DNA of 64,000 nt from Phytophthora hibernalis (taxonomy: Eukaryota; Oomycota; Peronosporomycetes; Peronosporales; Peronosporaceae), in assembly GCA_012656075.1 (NCBI GenBank), contig JAAKBF010000103.1, forward strand, positions 248,001 to 312,000. The letters are read 5' to 3'. The position numbers and the translations under genes were made by a program. The notes under the pieces were generated by a model, which saw nothing but the letters and a program-made list of their open reading frames with translations, was not told where the DNA came from and made no database searches. Each line of letters begins with the position of its first letter. The first letter of the stretch is position 1. Shown here in pieces: positions 1 to 11,137 of the stretch.

Positions 1-406
1 AGTGCCTCGCTTAGAAACTCATTTGACAACGGATTTGACAGCTTGAACGACTTTATTAGGACGAAGACTGGGCTCCATAAATTATGTGGTGGAGTGTCAA
101 GAATAAATTATGTTATGGTCTTCATGGTTGGCAGAAATAAATATATATTTATGGTTTCATAAGAAATTATTGAAAAGACCATGCCATAATCGGGAGCCAA
201 TTTGGCCATACATGTATTACCCGCAGAATTTCTTTAGTCATGTGCATTGCAACATAGAAGAATGAAGACACGAGGTCTCTACAACCTCCATTGTATTGGC
301 AAGTTCTCTGAGATTATTGATGTTAAAATTTGAGGGGTACATTTTGATAACGTAGCTTGCATGCACAACCCCGGCAGTCACGCCAACTTATTTCATGGTT
401 GGGTGG
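1..406. other. No gene recognised
   Basis: This AT-rich stretch has no convincing ORF, RNA gene or repeat. It lies downstream of the minus-strand PG-rich repeat gene and may hold its 3' UTR and the flank of a gene outside the window. Confidence 0.5.
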
Positions 407-2572
407 TTATTTTTCTGTCATTTTGAAGTGGTAATTTGCGGAGAACTGTTTGTTGCCAACTTTCTGTATTGAGACAAACCTATGAGCAACTCCATTATCG
501 TGCATGGGTGACTGGCGACCGCTTCTGGGTGGGAGATCCTCTCGCTCGAGCGGGGCAGATTTACCTTTATCATTTCGGACCATGGTCACGTTGAAAGTTT
601 TGGTACCTACCGTGCCTGGGATGGAATAAGCTCCGGGCCCGACGGTCTCGGGCACAGTGGACTTCACGCGAAATCGTGCTTCATTGCCGACTGTCAATCG
701 AACGTCTCTCGACCTAGTATATACGGCACCGGCATCGTCTGCGTTGTCCTTGTAGGCTCCAGGCCCTGGCATATCACAAACGTCCCTCGTGTTGAACACG
801 GATCGCTCCTGTGTTGAAAGGAATGGTACGCGAGGTGACAAGAAACTCGGAGTATCCGATTCCTCAATCACTGGTGCGTTCGAGGCGATAGTAGAAAATC
901 CCTTGGAGACATTGTACTGCCCGACGCCCGGAGCGGCTTGAGAACCTACGCAGTGCACGTGTGGTGAAGCATGGGCGTTCTTCGCAAACCTGGTTGAGCC
1001 GGATTTGAATGCGGCCGAATTGAGAAATTGGGTAGTGTTGAACGATCCTGTCTCGGAGTAAGCTCCGGGGCCAGGAGTGAAATCCTCCGCATCCATGCGC
1101 TCCAGCTCGCTCCAGACCTGTCGTTCCGATGTGGTTCCAAAGACTCCGTTTCGGCCGATGCAGAGTTTGCCTTTGACAGCTTGATTGAGCGAGCGTGGGG
1201 TCTCACTTTTATATGTACCCGGACCTGGTGCTGCGGGTGCCTTCGTAGGTGCTAGGCAAGGCCTCTCTGACGCGCACGAAAAACCGACTCCATCACCACG
1301 GTGGTGAGGAATCGATGCTCCGCTCGATTTCCTTCCGAGTTGTTTTGATGTAGAATTTCTTCCAGCGCCGTTGTACCTACCTGGACCTGGTGTAGTGGTG
1401 TACGTCGGATTGCTAAACGGGGTGGAGATTTGAGACGTCAACTGTGTTCGGCCTGTGGTGGAGCCAAATGCTTCAGTTTTCACGCCAACACCATTGAATT
1501 TGTTCTGCTCTTGACGATAACGCTCGGACCGCCCTTCCCTGGCCAGAAGCTCCTCCTCTCGATCGGGGTCATACACTCCGACTGGTTTGGGTGCCGGGAG
1601 AATAGGCACCTTCGATGCAAACACTGCGCTTTGTCGTGCAGCTCTGAGTTGAATGCGGCGTCCACCAATGCGTGGTCGCTGGCCTTCTGGTATCAACGTG
1701 GGTGGGGCGGTGACCACCGCAGTCTCAGAAACGGGATTTGTATTATACTGACCAGGGCCTGGAAACTTGTTGAGTTGCTTGTTCTCCTCCCAAACTTCAC
1801 GCTTAGCTGTCGATTTCAGTGATGATGCGACGTTCTTCTTCTCATTCCATATTGGATTGTGTCTGCTATAGGCAGCAGGCCCAACCGTATCCTGGCCAAC
1901 TCCTGAATAAATCGCTTCTGGCGGAGACTGTCGCAGGAGTTCAACGCCCACCTGTACGTAGCCATAGCTCTGTTGTCGCTGTGGAATAGCGGGTACTGAC
2001 GGCTTCACTAAATGTGCAAATTTGTGAGGACCTTGGTGCTCTCGTTGATTGTTGGAAGGTGGCGACAAAGCAGGGCGCAAATAGCTGCCCGGGCCCGGGT
2101 TATCCTGAACACTTGATGCGCGAAATACCGTAGACCCCGGCGCACTTGGAGCAAAGCGAGATATCTGCGAAAGACAACATATACTCAGCATTGTTGAGGC
2201 GGTTCAATATTCCGCTGGCGGGTAGATGTGTACCTTAGTGGCGAAGACATTTGACGGTGGTAACCCTTGTTGGTGGCGCGATTCATCAATGTATGCCCCG
2301 GGGCCTGTGCGCAACAAATTTGTCAGACTATCAGTTAATTCAGCGAGCAAGATAAACAACTACGAGACCAGGAGTGATCGAAGACGTGGTCTTGTTTTCG
2401 TTGAGGATGCGCTTTTCCGACGTGGCAAAGCTGGAGAAGAGTGGTCGTTGAGAGCGAGCACCAAAACTCGTGATGGCCTGCTCGGTTGCATACGATCCGG
2501 TGCCACCGTAGCCGGTGTGGGGGCACCGGTGCCAAACGCTGACACGCGCTTAGATCGTGTAGTGATAGTCAT
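407..2572 (-). CDS. Sperm-tail PG-rich repeat (STPGR/SHIPPO-type) flagellar protein
   Basis: The protein carries about ten spaced motifs of the GPGxY type (GPGAY, GPGSY, GPGQY, GPGRY, GPGTY). This is the sperm-tail PG-rich repeat of ODF3/SHIPPO-like proteins, which associate with axonemal or cytoskeletal microtubules; here a role in the zoospore flagellum is inferred. The main exon runs from 2164 down to the stop at 407. A clean intron occupies 2165-2233 (donor AAG|GTACAC, acceptor TTTCGCAG) and joins it to an exon encoding TGPGAYIDE. The likely first exon starts at the ATG at 2572 (MTITTRSKR) and is rich in Ser, Pro and Arg. A second intron must lie between about 2290 and 2365, but its exact ends are not resolved. 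Apart from the repeats the sequence is low complexity. The family call is strong; the N-terminal model is tentative. Confidence 0.85.
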
Positions 2573-2711
2573 CTTGAGCCTTGATCACCGACCGCTCTTT
2601 TGAAAACACGACAGTACCAGGTTTCCAGAATGAGAATCACACCAGAAACAGCTTATCATAAGATATATTGGGAAGACGAGCATGTGGGCACGGGTGTGCT
2701 CCCGTTTTGCT

Positions 2712-3812
2712 CTACTGCGTGGTATCAAGATTCGTCAGCGGTTCGCACAGTCGGCGAGCAAGATCTGGACGGTATGTTGCTAGCTTCGCTTGCAACATAG
2801 CAATTTCGTCCAGCAGTTGACGCAGTGAAACTCCACATCGAGAGCGGTGCGGGTCGGCGCAAATAACTCGCCCGGTTACTGGAGCTGAGGAGCGTCCGTG
2901 GGATCGAAGCTCATACTTGGCCAACTCTTTCTGCAATTGATCCAGGACTGGGCGTAGTAGACGCTCGTGGACATCTAACCACTGGCGGGTGAGCAGGCTG
3001 GCCTGTCGTAATGTTGTATGACGTCCAAGCACAGTGAGGCGTGCACCTTCGTGCAAGTCCCAGGCAGAGAGCGGCACCCCGGTCATTGCGTTCGCAATGT
3101 GGGAAATGGTGAACACATTGGGAGAATCTTCCAGGACCGCTTGAAAATGCCGTGTCGGGATGGAAAAGTAAAGACGCAGGCGGCGTCGGTTCTCCCCAGC
3201 GAAGATGTTTCTCTCCACCAGCAGTGAAAGCACAAAATCTCTAGTTCAGTAATGCTGCAAACATAGTTCGTCAGTAATCGCAACACTGAGCAACAAAATA
3301 TTTATAATACATGCTGACGCACTTCTTCATCGAGGTCTGCTTGTGCAACGTGGCAGCATGGTCAAATTCTTGAGGATCAGCAGCCCGTGTCATAGATTCG
3401 GCGTCATCAGCCCCAGCCCACTCATTTTCTCCGAGTATGGGCACCAATGGATGCATATCTTGCCTGGCCTTGGTCAAAAAGTTGTAATAATACGTGCTCG
3501 TCGATTTCACCTCCTTCGGAGATACAATTTCCTCAAATATCATCCACGCTGACGCTTGCTCGCTTCCCCTTGATGGTTTGACGCTTGTTGCTGGTGGTTT
3601 TGACGAAGGGCCTTGACTTTATCGAGGAAATAGCGCTCGCTTCCACTTTCATCGTCCTCATGTTGTCTTTTGGGAGGATTCGGTGTGGTGGCGGCCAGCT
3701 TCATTATCGGTAGCAAGTACGGTTCACGACACAAATCCACATCAAAGCGGCGTGCCTGCGCGTATAAGTCGTCAGGGGTAACCAATGTTGGGGTCTCCAT
3801 CTCGGAAGACAT
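2712..3812 (-). CDS. Unrecognised protein, two exons
   Basis: I do not recognise this protein. The ATG at 3812 (MSSEMETPTLV) opens a frame with DLYAQARRFDVDLCREPYLL. That stretch resembles the short helix preceding WW domains in some ciliary proteins, but no WW domain follows. The frame shifts once near 3555 (apparent loss of one base) to continue through EEIVSPKEVKST. A consistent 82-nt intron (3322-3241, donor AA|GTGCGT, acceptor AACTAG) joins it to a second exon beginning DFVLSLLVERN and ending at the stop at 2712. The C-terminal half is helical (ERLLRPVLDQLQKELAKYEL) and could form a short coiled coil. It sits 140 bp upstream of the flagellar repeat gene on the same strand, which hints at, but does not prove, a ciliary role. 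Confidence 0.5.
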
Positions 3813-3981
3813 TGTTTCAATGGTTGCGCCGGTGATCCACAACAGCTCCAAACTATTATCCGTGACACCTACAATTCCACTATTCGAGAGGAACTGCAAA
3901 AAACTAAAAATATTTAACCGCTCATTGTTGTCAGTGGTAGTCTCGCGCACAGCTACTGCCCAACTGCCCACTACGCAGTTT

Positions 3982-5392
3982 TCACTCCTTTTGCTGCCCA
4001 GAGCGCTTCACCTTTGCTGCGATCTTGGCTTTGTATCGTGGGCTCCACACCTCTCGCCAATTGGCTACGAATGAACCGAGACTATACGTGTGCGTTTGCG
4101 GATACCGCTTCGTTGGGCTCTTTTCATTCGTACTGATACTTGACCGCCGATGCTCCCTGTGCTTGAAGAATTCGTTCGTGGTGAGGTTGTTGACACTAGA
4201 TACACATGAAACCCCGAAAAGCACACGAGCGCAAAGCCCATTCCAACACACATCACGAAGAGTACAGTCACGGCAGCTTCTGCGTGAACCAAGTATCGCA
4301 CGACAACCATAGGCTCGCCTTGCACCACGGTGTGAGTACTCTCGTTCAAGAACTGCTCGTCGAGAAGGTGACTGTATTCGTCCGCAAGGATTGCAAACAG
4401 CACATACGAGCCGTAGCCGCACAACAGCATGTTCATCTATGACAATGAACATCAGTTGCCAATATTTGCCGTGATAAAACTTGCCGGATCGTACCAGTAG
4501 GAAGCGTAAGAAGACGCTGTGGTTGCGTTCGCCGATACATGTATTCAACCACCCACAATCTGGCGGTGGCATCACCGACAAGTTAGCTGCAGTTGAAATA
4601 CAAAACAAGAGTGAATAGTAACATTAGTACGCACGGTGGTCGAAGCGCGGGACGCATTTGTTGCAAATGGAACAATGTTTCGAGCGTGCCAGCCTGGAGT
4701 GGGGAGCACCATGTTAGCAACACAGACCTGTCGGAGACTGTCAGTATTGAGAAACTGTGAATCAGACAACTGACTTGGCTGTCTTGCAGGTCGGACACTT
4801 GCGTTTGCGGTACAGCACGTTGTCGAACTCGTAGTTGTCAAAGTACACCAGCGTCTCTGTCATGGAAAGTCGTCAACCAACTACCCAGACCAAAACACTC
4901 TCCAATCTGGCACGTACGAGGGAGCAAGACTCCAGGCGACGACATGGACGCCGCGATGAAGCTATGCAGTGCGCCCAGCACCACGACAAGGCTCAGATAT
5001 CTAGCGTCAGAAGTTCATTGTGTCAGTCGACCGGCTCAGCGGGTACGGAGAGCGTCACGTACATGTGGATGTCGCTGAGCGAGTCATTGGGCAGATGCGG
5101 CAGCCCCGACAAGAGGAAGGCGCTGTAGCCGCCGACAACGAGCAACAAGTAGAAGATCTAAGTTGCACGTTGCACGTTGCACGTTGCAGTCAGGTGTAGC
5201 CATTTGCAAGGAAGATACTTTTTGTCGTCGCGTTGCGACTCGCCAAATGCTGGCGCGTGTTCGCTTCCAAACCTGCTGCAGCGGGTTGGGCTGGTACAAC
5301 GCGTAGCCCAGCAATTGTGTGAGGTGTCCAGAGGTCCGCTCCTCCTTCTCTTGACTTGTCCCGACTTCACTGGGCCCACACCGCGCTTCCAT
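3982..5392 (-). CDS. DHHC palmitoyltransferase (ZDHHC4-like)
   Basis: This is a membrane S-acyltransferase that moves palmitate onto protein cysteines. The model starts at the ATG at 5392 (MEARCGPSE). It continues through TM segment 1 (IFYLLLVVGGYSAFLL, exon from 5157), TM2 (YLSLVVVLGALHSFIAA), then NVLYRKRKCPTCKTAK and the spliced Cys-rich core LARSKHCSICNKCVPRFDHH|CGWLNTCIGERN. The DHHC motif itself is split by an intron. FLRFLL then joins MNMLLCGYGSYVLF (TM3) and a TM4 ending FHVYLVS, followed by the TTxE-like NLTTNEF and a basic tail ending at 3982. Between FHVYLVS and NLTTNE the frame breaks near 4190-4196 by one missing base. The spacing and sequence of the Cys core and the preceding FDNYEFDN resemble ZDHHC4, an ER/Golgi-type enzyme. 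The neighbouring gene upstream is divergent. Confidence 0.85.
5163..5189. repeat. TTGCACG heptamer, three copies plus partial
   Basis: Three perfect copies of TTGCACG plus a partial fourth lie inside the first intron (5272-5158) of the DHHC gene. A seven-base period would shift the frame if exonic, consistent with the intron call. Confidence 0.8.
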
Positions 5393-5690
5393 CGGCAATC
5401 CAACAATCCAACGCTGGCTTTTCGAATGCGAGCCAGTCTGGAGAATTTTGTGTCTGGCGACACAAATTCTGTCATCATCAAAACCTGTGAAGGCCTAATA
5501 TTTCCCGCGTGTGTGACGGAAAGATGGTACTACTCTCGAGTCATCCGCTGTTCAATCCGACCTCTCCACCGAAAATATCCACCGCATACCACGTTGGTTT
5601 GCCAGCACAGAACGCGAAGGCTCCTCATTTCCGCTCTTGCATCGACGCAAGTAGTCGCCGCCTTTTCCCCCAAACACCCGCATAGCAGCC
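5393..5690. promoter_or_regulatory. Divergent intergenic region, DHHC and CCT genes
   Basis: These 298 bp separate the divergent starts at 5392 (-) and 5691 (+) and must hold both promoters. I see no clear match to the oomycete initiator consensus; CTCATTTCCGCTCTT at about 5624 is only a partial resemblance. Confidence 0.4.
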
Positions 5691-7671
5691 ATGAGCACGC
5701 GCGTGTTTGTGCGGCTGTACGACGGCCCCACACAGCACGAGACCGACGACGAGGTGCTGGAGCTGCCGCCGCCCGCTCTCAGTGGAAAGACGTCATCACG
5801 GCCATGGTGGCGGCCGTGGGCAAGCAGAGCGAGTACGAGGACGGCGTGACGACCCCCAAGGCGCGCCTCTTCCTGCTGCCCACCGAAGCTGGGGCATCAC
5901 TGGCGAGGTGCGTCGCTCTTGGTTCTGGTGACTAGTGGTGGAGATCTAACGCTCGCTCTTAACAGCTTAACGCCCGTGCGCTACGCTTCGGCGCCCGCGA
6001 GAACGACCGCTTCGTGATTTGTCTGCAAGGCGAGGACTACCAGCCGCCCAGTGAACGTCAGGGCCCTGCTACATCTACTGCTACTTCTACTTCAACTGCT
6101 GCTACTGCTGCTACTGCTGTCGGCGGATCTTCTGCTCGGCCGATGACGTTGTCCACACCGAGTGCTCATAGCGCCACAGACCAGCCGAGCATTTCTCCTT
6201 ACGCTAATGGACCTGCAAGCAACGCCGCACCGACAGGTGCCATGGGAGGACCCCCAGAGGCGCCGCTCCGTCGGGAGGCTTGATGGCCAGCGGTAAGAAG
6301 GGGAACAAGCGCTACCGCAGTATCTCGGGCAAAATGGCGGCGATCAAGTCACTGGGCGACAAGGGTCTTATCTCGAATGACGACCGCGGTCACCTCAAGG
6401 ATCTGCTCCTGAACAGCGACTCGCCGCAGCTGCAAGCAGCACTGGACAAGTACAACAACACTGGCGACTTCCAAGCGGTGAAGGATCTGCTGCTCAAGGA
6501 GATCCAGAACCCTTCCTCGAAGCGCAATACTGGCGACTGGCTGTCCGAGAGCTTTGTAAACGACATTGCTCTCAACTTCAACGCAACGTCACCGGCCGCC
6601 AAATCGGAGCCAATGCCGGTACCAGTGCAGAACATGAACAATATGAACCAGTTCCGTGCGACGTCTGCATCGATGACCCCGTCGGGCAACACGTACGCAT
6701 ATCAAACAGCCAACCAGTCGACGCCCATGAATGCGTCAAACTATCCGCAGAGCTCTCCTATGGCTATGAACCATTACTCGGCTTCAGGGAGCCTCGTAAC
6801 CCCTACGGGCGGCAACATGTCCAGTAGGAACGCGTACCCAACTTCGATGCCCGTGTCAGCAGGTTACCAACCCACGACAGTGATGCAGCAGGCATACCAC
6901 CAGCCGCAAGCATCCCCAACCAACATGTACGGTGGCGCGCCGCAGATCAATCTACCACTGCGAGACCGCGCGACTTACATGAAGCGAGGATACGAATCTT
7001 CTCCCGTCCACAACATGATGGGTATGAATCCACCAGCAGTGTCTCCTGCGGCCTCCACACAAATGGTCATGAACGGCTACGGGGTGCAGCAAGGATACGC
7101 CATGAACCAAGGATCATACCCAGCAAATGTTATCTACGCTGGAGACCAGACTCAGTACGCCATGAGCCCTTACATGTCAGGTGCCAACAGCGTTTACAAC
7201 CCGTATCAGCAGCAGCAACAGCCTCAGTATGCTATGAACCGGTACGGCTACGGCAGCATGCAGCCTGATATGGGCTACAATTTCTATGCTGCAGGTTATG
7301 GCTTCGGTAAAGCCCAGCTTCGCGCTGGACCAGGAGGAAAGTGGACAACCGCCCCGCCCATGCCATCGTACCCTCCGCCCTGCTCGAAGGAGGAGAAGAA
7401 GGAGAAGATTGCTAAGTGGCTGAAGAAGCGCGAAACTCGTAACTGGTCCAACAAACCGTCGTATCCAGTACGACACAGTATTGCGAAAAACCGCAAACGC
7501 GGAGAAGACGGTCGGTTTATCACAAAGGCGCGACTTGCCGAAATGGCAGCGGAGGAAGCGGCAGCGGCGATAGCAACTGGCAATAGCGATGAGCCCCAGA
7601 ACGCGTCACCGCCATCGTCGACGGCTGGAGAAGCTCCGTTTCGTTCGTGTCTCAAACTGCCATGCCCCTAG
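5691..7671 (+). CDS. CCT-domain nuclear protein with Met/Asn/Tyr-rich linker
   Basis: The start is the ATG at 5691 (MSTRVFVRLYDGP). An N-terminal acidic, folded-looking region (EYEDGVTTPKARLFLLP) is followed by an intron of about 60 nt (donor GAG|GTGCGT near 5908, acceptor TTAACAG), then ARENDRFVICLQGEDYQPP. Next come a Thr/Ala repeat tract, a helical block (MAAIKSLGDKGLISNDDRG) and a long Met/Asn/Gln/Tyr-rich linker typical of transcription regulators. Near the C-terminus lies a block resembling the CCT (CONSTANS/TOC1) motif: KIAKWLKKRETRNW, then HSIAKNRKRGEDGRFITK with its basic nuclear-targeting character. A DNA-binding or transcription-complex role is inferred. The frame changes three times, each as if one base were missing: near 5778, at the GGGG of 5891-5894 and at the CCCCC of 6251-6255. 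The last 463 codons are intact, so the gene is probably functional. Confidence 0.7.
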
Positions 7672-7951
7672 CTACATCCGTGCCGTGAAGACGTGTTGCT
7701 GCTATAGAATAGTTGTGTGTATCGAATAGTTATCGTAATCCGAGCCTAAAGCGTATTTGTGGCCTTCCCAGGAGCGTAGCACAAATTGCAGCCTGGAAAG
7801 AGATCCCGTCCCGAAGTAAACATGCTTTTCGAGAAGTTGATAATGACCTTAAATCAAGACATTGATTTTGATGACCTTCAATCAAGACAAATATCTGCAC
7901 AGTCTATTGAAACATTTAACACTAAACATCTACATGTATGCTAAGCTGCCC
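7672..7951. other. Convergent 3' intergenic region
   Basis: These 280 bp lie between two converging genes. The first part is likely 3' UTR of the CCT gene. A near-duplicate phrase (aatcaagacattgattttgatgacc / caatcaagacaa) occurs around 7851-7890. No gene is seen. Confidence 0.5.
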
Positions 7952-8461
7952 TTACAACGGAAGAACGGCAGGGCTCACTCCAATCGGGACAACGGGGTCT
8001 GCGGTCGTCTTGTCAAGCTTCAAGTCACTCACCTTGATTATCTTCTGGAGTGTGTGAAACTCGTGTTTGGTGCTGCATACCATTTGGCCGTCTTCCCAGC
8101 TGTAGCGATTCCAGTTAAGGATGGAGACGGCCCACTGGTCTGTGACCTCACGCGTTGACCCGGCAAAAGTGATCGACACTAAAGTGTCTGTCTCCACTGG
8201 CTGCCGAGCACCACGGCGACGGACGGATGGAGCTCGCGGTTGCGCGTCGACGCGGAATTGGTTCGGGGTCTGACCGAACTCGTTTGAGGGAAGCAGAAAC
8301 ACGTCAACCTTGGACCCTGACAATGCGATCGCTCCCAGCAACTCGCCGCCCATGCGCGAAAAATACTGCAGCATGCCCTCGTCGAGAATGCAGTAGACGA
8401 TACGGGTTTTGTCGCCGTCGATCTTTAGCAGGTAGCCTTCCACGTTGCCGCCGTAGCTCAT
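7952..8461 (-). CDS. PH-domain-like protein
   Basis: This single-exon frame of 169 codons starts at the ATG at 8461 (MSYGGNVEGYLLKIDGDK). The pattern looks like a pleckstrin-homology fold: an opening VEGYLLK strand, alternating hydrophobic strands (KTRIVYCILDEGMLQYF, GAIALSGSKVDVFLL, LVSITFAG) and a final helix bearing a Trp (TDQWAVSILNWNRYSW). PH domains bind phosphoinositides or protein partners. The protein is little more than the domain, with a short tail (TLQKIIKVSDLKLDK). An acceptor-like CAACAGAATG just before the start leaves open an upstream non-coding or coding exon. Confidence 0.6.
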   Translation of the reverse strand: MSYGGNVEGYLLKIDGDKTRIVYCILDEGMLQYFSRMGGELLGAIALSGSKVDVFLLPSNEFGQTPNQFRVDAQPRAPSVRRRGARQPVETDTLVSITFAGSTREVTDQWAVSILNWNRYSWEDGQMVCSTKHEFHTLQKIIKVSDLKLDKTTADPVVPIGVSPAVLPL

Positions 8462-8578
8462 TCTGTTGAATCTTCAAAAGGTAAAGTTTGAACTCGGTGC
8501 CTCGAATCGCTCAAGTAAGAAAGTGGGCACGCTTTGCCCCAGGAGAGCCTATGGCAGAGTCGGGCAAGAGCAGCATTG

Positions 8579-8875
8579 TCAGGCGAGATAGAGAGGGAGA
8601 TGCAAATGGATGAGGGCAAGTGCCATGTGGTGCGAGGACGACAGCAGGGCTGGGCTGGGAAAATCAAAATAGGAACAGCAACTGAAGTTGGCCCAAGAGC
8701 GCTCCGCCGGCTGAACGCGCATGGCTCGGCGTAACAGGGTGTCGGCTGCCATCAAGGTGGTCACCACTTGAATGCTGTCGTGCGATATCGGCATTCCGTC
8801 TCCACTACGAAGTACACGTACAAGTTTTACTATGCTTAGAAACCCTATAGTTGCCGTTACGGCCATTGCCACCAT
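8579..8875 (-). CDS. Doubtful ORF, one TM-like segment
   Basis: This open frame begins at an ATG at 8875 (MVAMAVTATIGFLSIVKLVR) with one hydrophobic segment and then a charged part (LLRRAMRVQPAERSWANF). The last third is low-quality and may be intron. It overlaps the probable promoter or 5' exon of the plus-strand RIIa gene, so only one of the two can be right here. I cannot assign a family. Confidence 0.2.
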   Translation of the reverse strand: MVAMAVTATIGFLSIVKLVRVLRSGDGMPISHDSIQVVTTLMAADTLLRRAMRVQPAERSWANFSCCSYFDFPSPALLSSSHHMALALIHLHLPLYLA

Positions 8876-8881
8876 AGTGTC

Positions 8882-9449
8882 TCTTCAACTGGCAAGAAGA
8901 TGCCGCCTTCGAGGGTGATCCGCCAACGCGACTCGAATATGCCTGGCGACGGACCCCACCGACCGAAATGCTAGACGTCATGCGTTCATACGCCGAGGGC
9001 CATCAGGTGCACGAAGTGCTGCATATCCTATTGACACGGTTGTTGGAGACCCAGCCGCTCGATCCATTTGAGTTCCTCATTCACACGCTTCATAAGGACG
9101 AGCAGCTGGATGCGCTGGAGAAGAAGACTGCCTTGCATCGATTCGACTTGCGCCGTGAAAAACCAAGAAGCAGCTGGTACTGCAGCTCTACACGCGGTTG
9201 GTTGCGCTGCAGCGTACGCAGCACAAGGACAAGCTCGAGGCCCCTGGCGTGCATCTTGCGCGCGGGTTCCTGACTTCGCAACTGCGGCTCGATGAGACCC
9301 GATGCCACATGCAGAAGCTGTTTCCCAGTCACTACCGCGACCTCATCACGTGGTTTACCACTCACGGAGAAGAGCTGCCAAATACCATTCCCATCGAGCA
9401 GTTTACCAAGACGTGCATGCAGATCTTGAACTCGCAGGCGTCGGCGTAG
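8882..9449 (+). CDS. RIIa/DPY30-type dimerisation-docking protein
   Basis: The segment VHEVLHILLTRLLETQPLDP followed by FEFLIHTL has the spacing of the RIIa/DPY-30 dimerisation-docking helices (L-x2-L-x3-LL-x3-P-x-DP-x-FL). This module occurs in PKA regulatory subunits and in many axonemal radial-spoke and adenylate-kinase proteins. The rest is helical and rich in Leu, His and Arg, ending LNSQASA at 9449. A frame change falls exactly on the A5 run at 9158-9162, as if one A were missing; after it the frame reads TKKQLVLQLYTRLVALQ. The 5' end is unresolved: the frame opens just after a possible acceptor (CCATAG|TGTCTC, about 8878), so an upstream exon probably exists, or translation starts at the ATG at 8968. 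A flagellar role is inferred from the domain. Confidence 0.6.
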
Positions 9450-9547
9450 TTGGAAGTAATGGCTACATTTGAAAGATTGTAACGTCATATTTGAAAATGG
9501 CTACATTCATGTTTTGTATTTCTACTTGGTTTTGGAAACAAGCCACG

Positions 9548-10335
9548 ATGGACTTGCGAAGAGCTGCGTTGCCAAACGCTGCGCGCGTGCGTCGTGTGCG
9601 GGCTGCCGATCAAGGCCCCCTGGACTGGCTGGTGCCCTTCATTCCTCCGGTTCTTCGCGTGAACCGGGAGACGCGCGCTGAGATTCTGCGTAAGCTGGAG
9701 CAATTACTGTCGAAGGAGACTCTGCAGCACGTGGCGCTCGCCCTACGGCCACACTGGCGCTCGATCGCCTTTTATTCGTTGTTGACGGCCATTTGGATCG
9801 GAGGTCTGATCTACATCCACCACAGTGAGGCGGAATTCGCGGTGGCGTACGTCATTCTGTCGGGCTTCAGTGCCTTGGGCTATCAGCTACTGGTCGGCGG
9901 TGACATGCGCTCGGACGGCATAAGCGCGTACTCGGTTTTCAATCGCGGAGCTCAAAGGATGTTGGGCTCACTGTCGGCGGAGCAGTTTGAGGTACGGGGC
10001 AGAATTCATGTCATCGCTGTAACTAGAAATTGCTCATTTAAAGTATACCTGCGCTGTCCTGTAGAATGAGATTCGCCATCGTCAGCCAGGACATGATGAC
10101 GTTCCTGCTCCACAACGAGCTGGCCGAGCAGCGCACGAGCTTGACGAGAAAGATGAATTTGACGACGAAGACGATCCGTGCGTGTTGTTTGAAGTTTCCT
10201 GTGCTGTGAGAGAAAGAATTGACAATGTGGGATGTTTTGGCCTTGTGACGCAGAGGCCTGATAGCAGCGCTCAAGCTCTCTCAAGAAAAGAAGCGCGAGG
10301 CGCGTCGAGCTCGCCGCACAAGTCGTCGGACGTGA
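9548..10335 (+). CDS. SAYSvFN-domain membrane protein (SAYSD1-like)
   Basis: Three exons (9548-9991, 10065-10177, 10254-10335) with GT-AG introns give a protein of about 212 residues. Start is the ATG at 9548 (MDLRRAALPN). After an amphipathic N-terminus come two hydrophobic segments (SIAFYSLLTAIWIGGLIYI and AVAYVILSGFSALGYQLLVG). The signature ISAYSVFNRGAQRMLGSLSA then defines the SAYSvFN family, and exon 1 ends EQFE. Human SAYSD1 is an ER membrane factor linked to UFM1-dependent quality control at stalled translocons; a comparable ER role here is inference. Exon 2 encodes an acidic stretch (DEKDEFDDEDD), and exon 3 a basic tail (KKREARRARRTSRRT). All three exons keep frame without a break, unusual for this window. 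Confidence 0.85.
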
Positions 10336-10397
10336 CTGTTTCATTGCTTCTATAGCACTTTCACATACATAAACGTTGTCGACTCCAAATCTATGTC

Positions 10398-11082
10398 TTA
10401 AAAGCCGAGTGGGCAACGGCTAATGCGCTTCGTGGGGTTCCCATTCTCGTCCAGCTCGACCATCTCTGCCAGTTTCTCTGGCGAAATAGGAGGGTGTCCA
10501 GGCGGGAGCACGACCTCTCCGGGGCAGCGTTAGCCTTCCGGTTTGAGTACCGCAGCATACCGTTCAGCGCACCCACTAAAGCAAGACAACCATTTTCATC
10601 AGTGTCGATGTAACAGCTCTAGCATCAAATACAAATAAACGATGCGACGCACCTGTGAACAAGACGGAACCCGTGACCATCGAGGGCGAGAACAGGCGCA
10701 GCTCGGTTACCGACGTCATGTTGGCATCCAGAGCCACTATCGCCACCGACACGATCCCCGACAGCACCATCGTGCAGACACCAGACGCCGCCATCAACTG
10801 CATAATATTCAAAGCTAGAGTCAGTTCTCAGTGCACGCAGCAATCACAGCGGTTCAACGCAATACGCACCAGTGACGCGTCTCCTGCCACGATGGACACG
10901 ATGGACGGACTCGGCGGTGACGGCTTCACCGGCTCGGTTGCAGCGCTTCCTGCGGTAGACTGCTTCGCCACCGCACGCTGCTTCGTTGTCGCTGCGCTAT
11001 TGATCCCAGATCGACGCCCATAGCTCTGGAGTTCTTCTCTGCTTTGATTGTGACGTTGGCATTGCCAACTTCTACTGAACAT
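10398..11082 (-). CDS. Two-TM protein of unknown function
   Basis: Three exons can be read. Exon 1 starts at the ATG at 11082 (MFSRSWQCQRHNQSREE) and is Ser/Pro-rich, ending at donor CTG|GTGCGT. Exon 2 carries a hydrophobic span (GVCTMVLSGIVSVAIVALDA). Exon 3 begins GALNGMLRYSNRKANAAP. At the CCCC of 10521-10524 (plus-strand GGGG) the frame breaks as if one base were missing. The continuation reads GEVVLPPGHPPISPEKLAEM, then VELDENGNPTKRI and a stop at 10398. The Arg/Ser-rich N-terminus could be a mitochondrial presequence. I do not recognise the family. Confidence 0.5.
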
Positions 11083-11137
11083 GCGTTTTATGATATTTGA
11101 TAGGTGTTACCTATTTAATGGCATAGCATGGTCCGCC

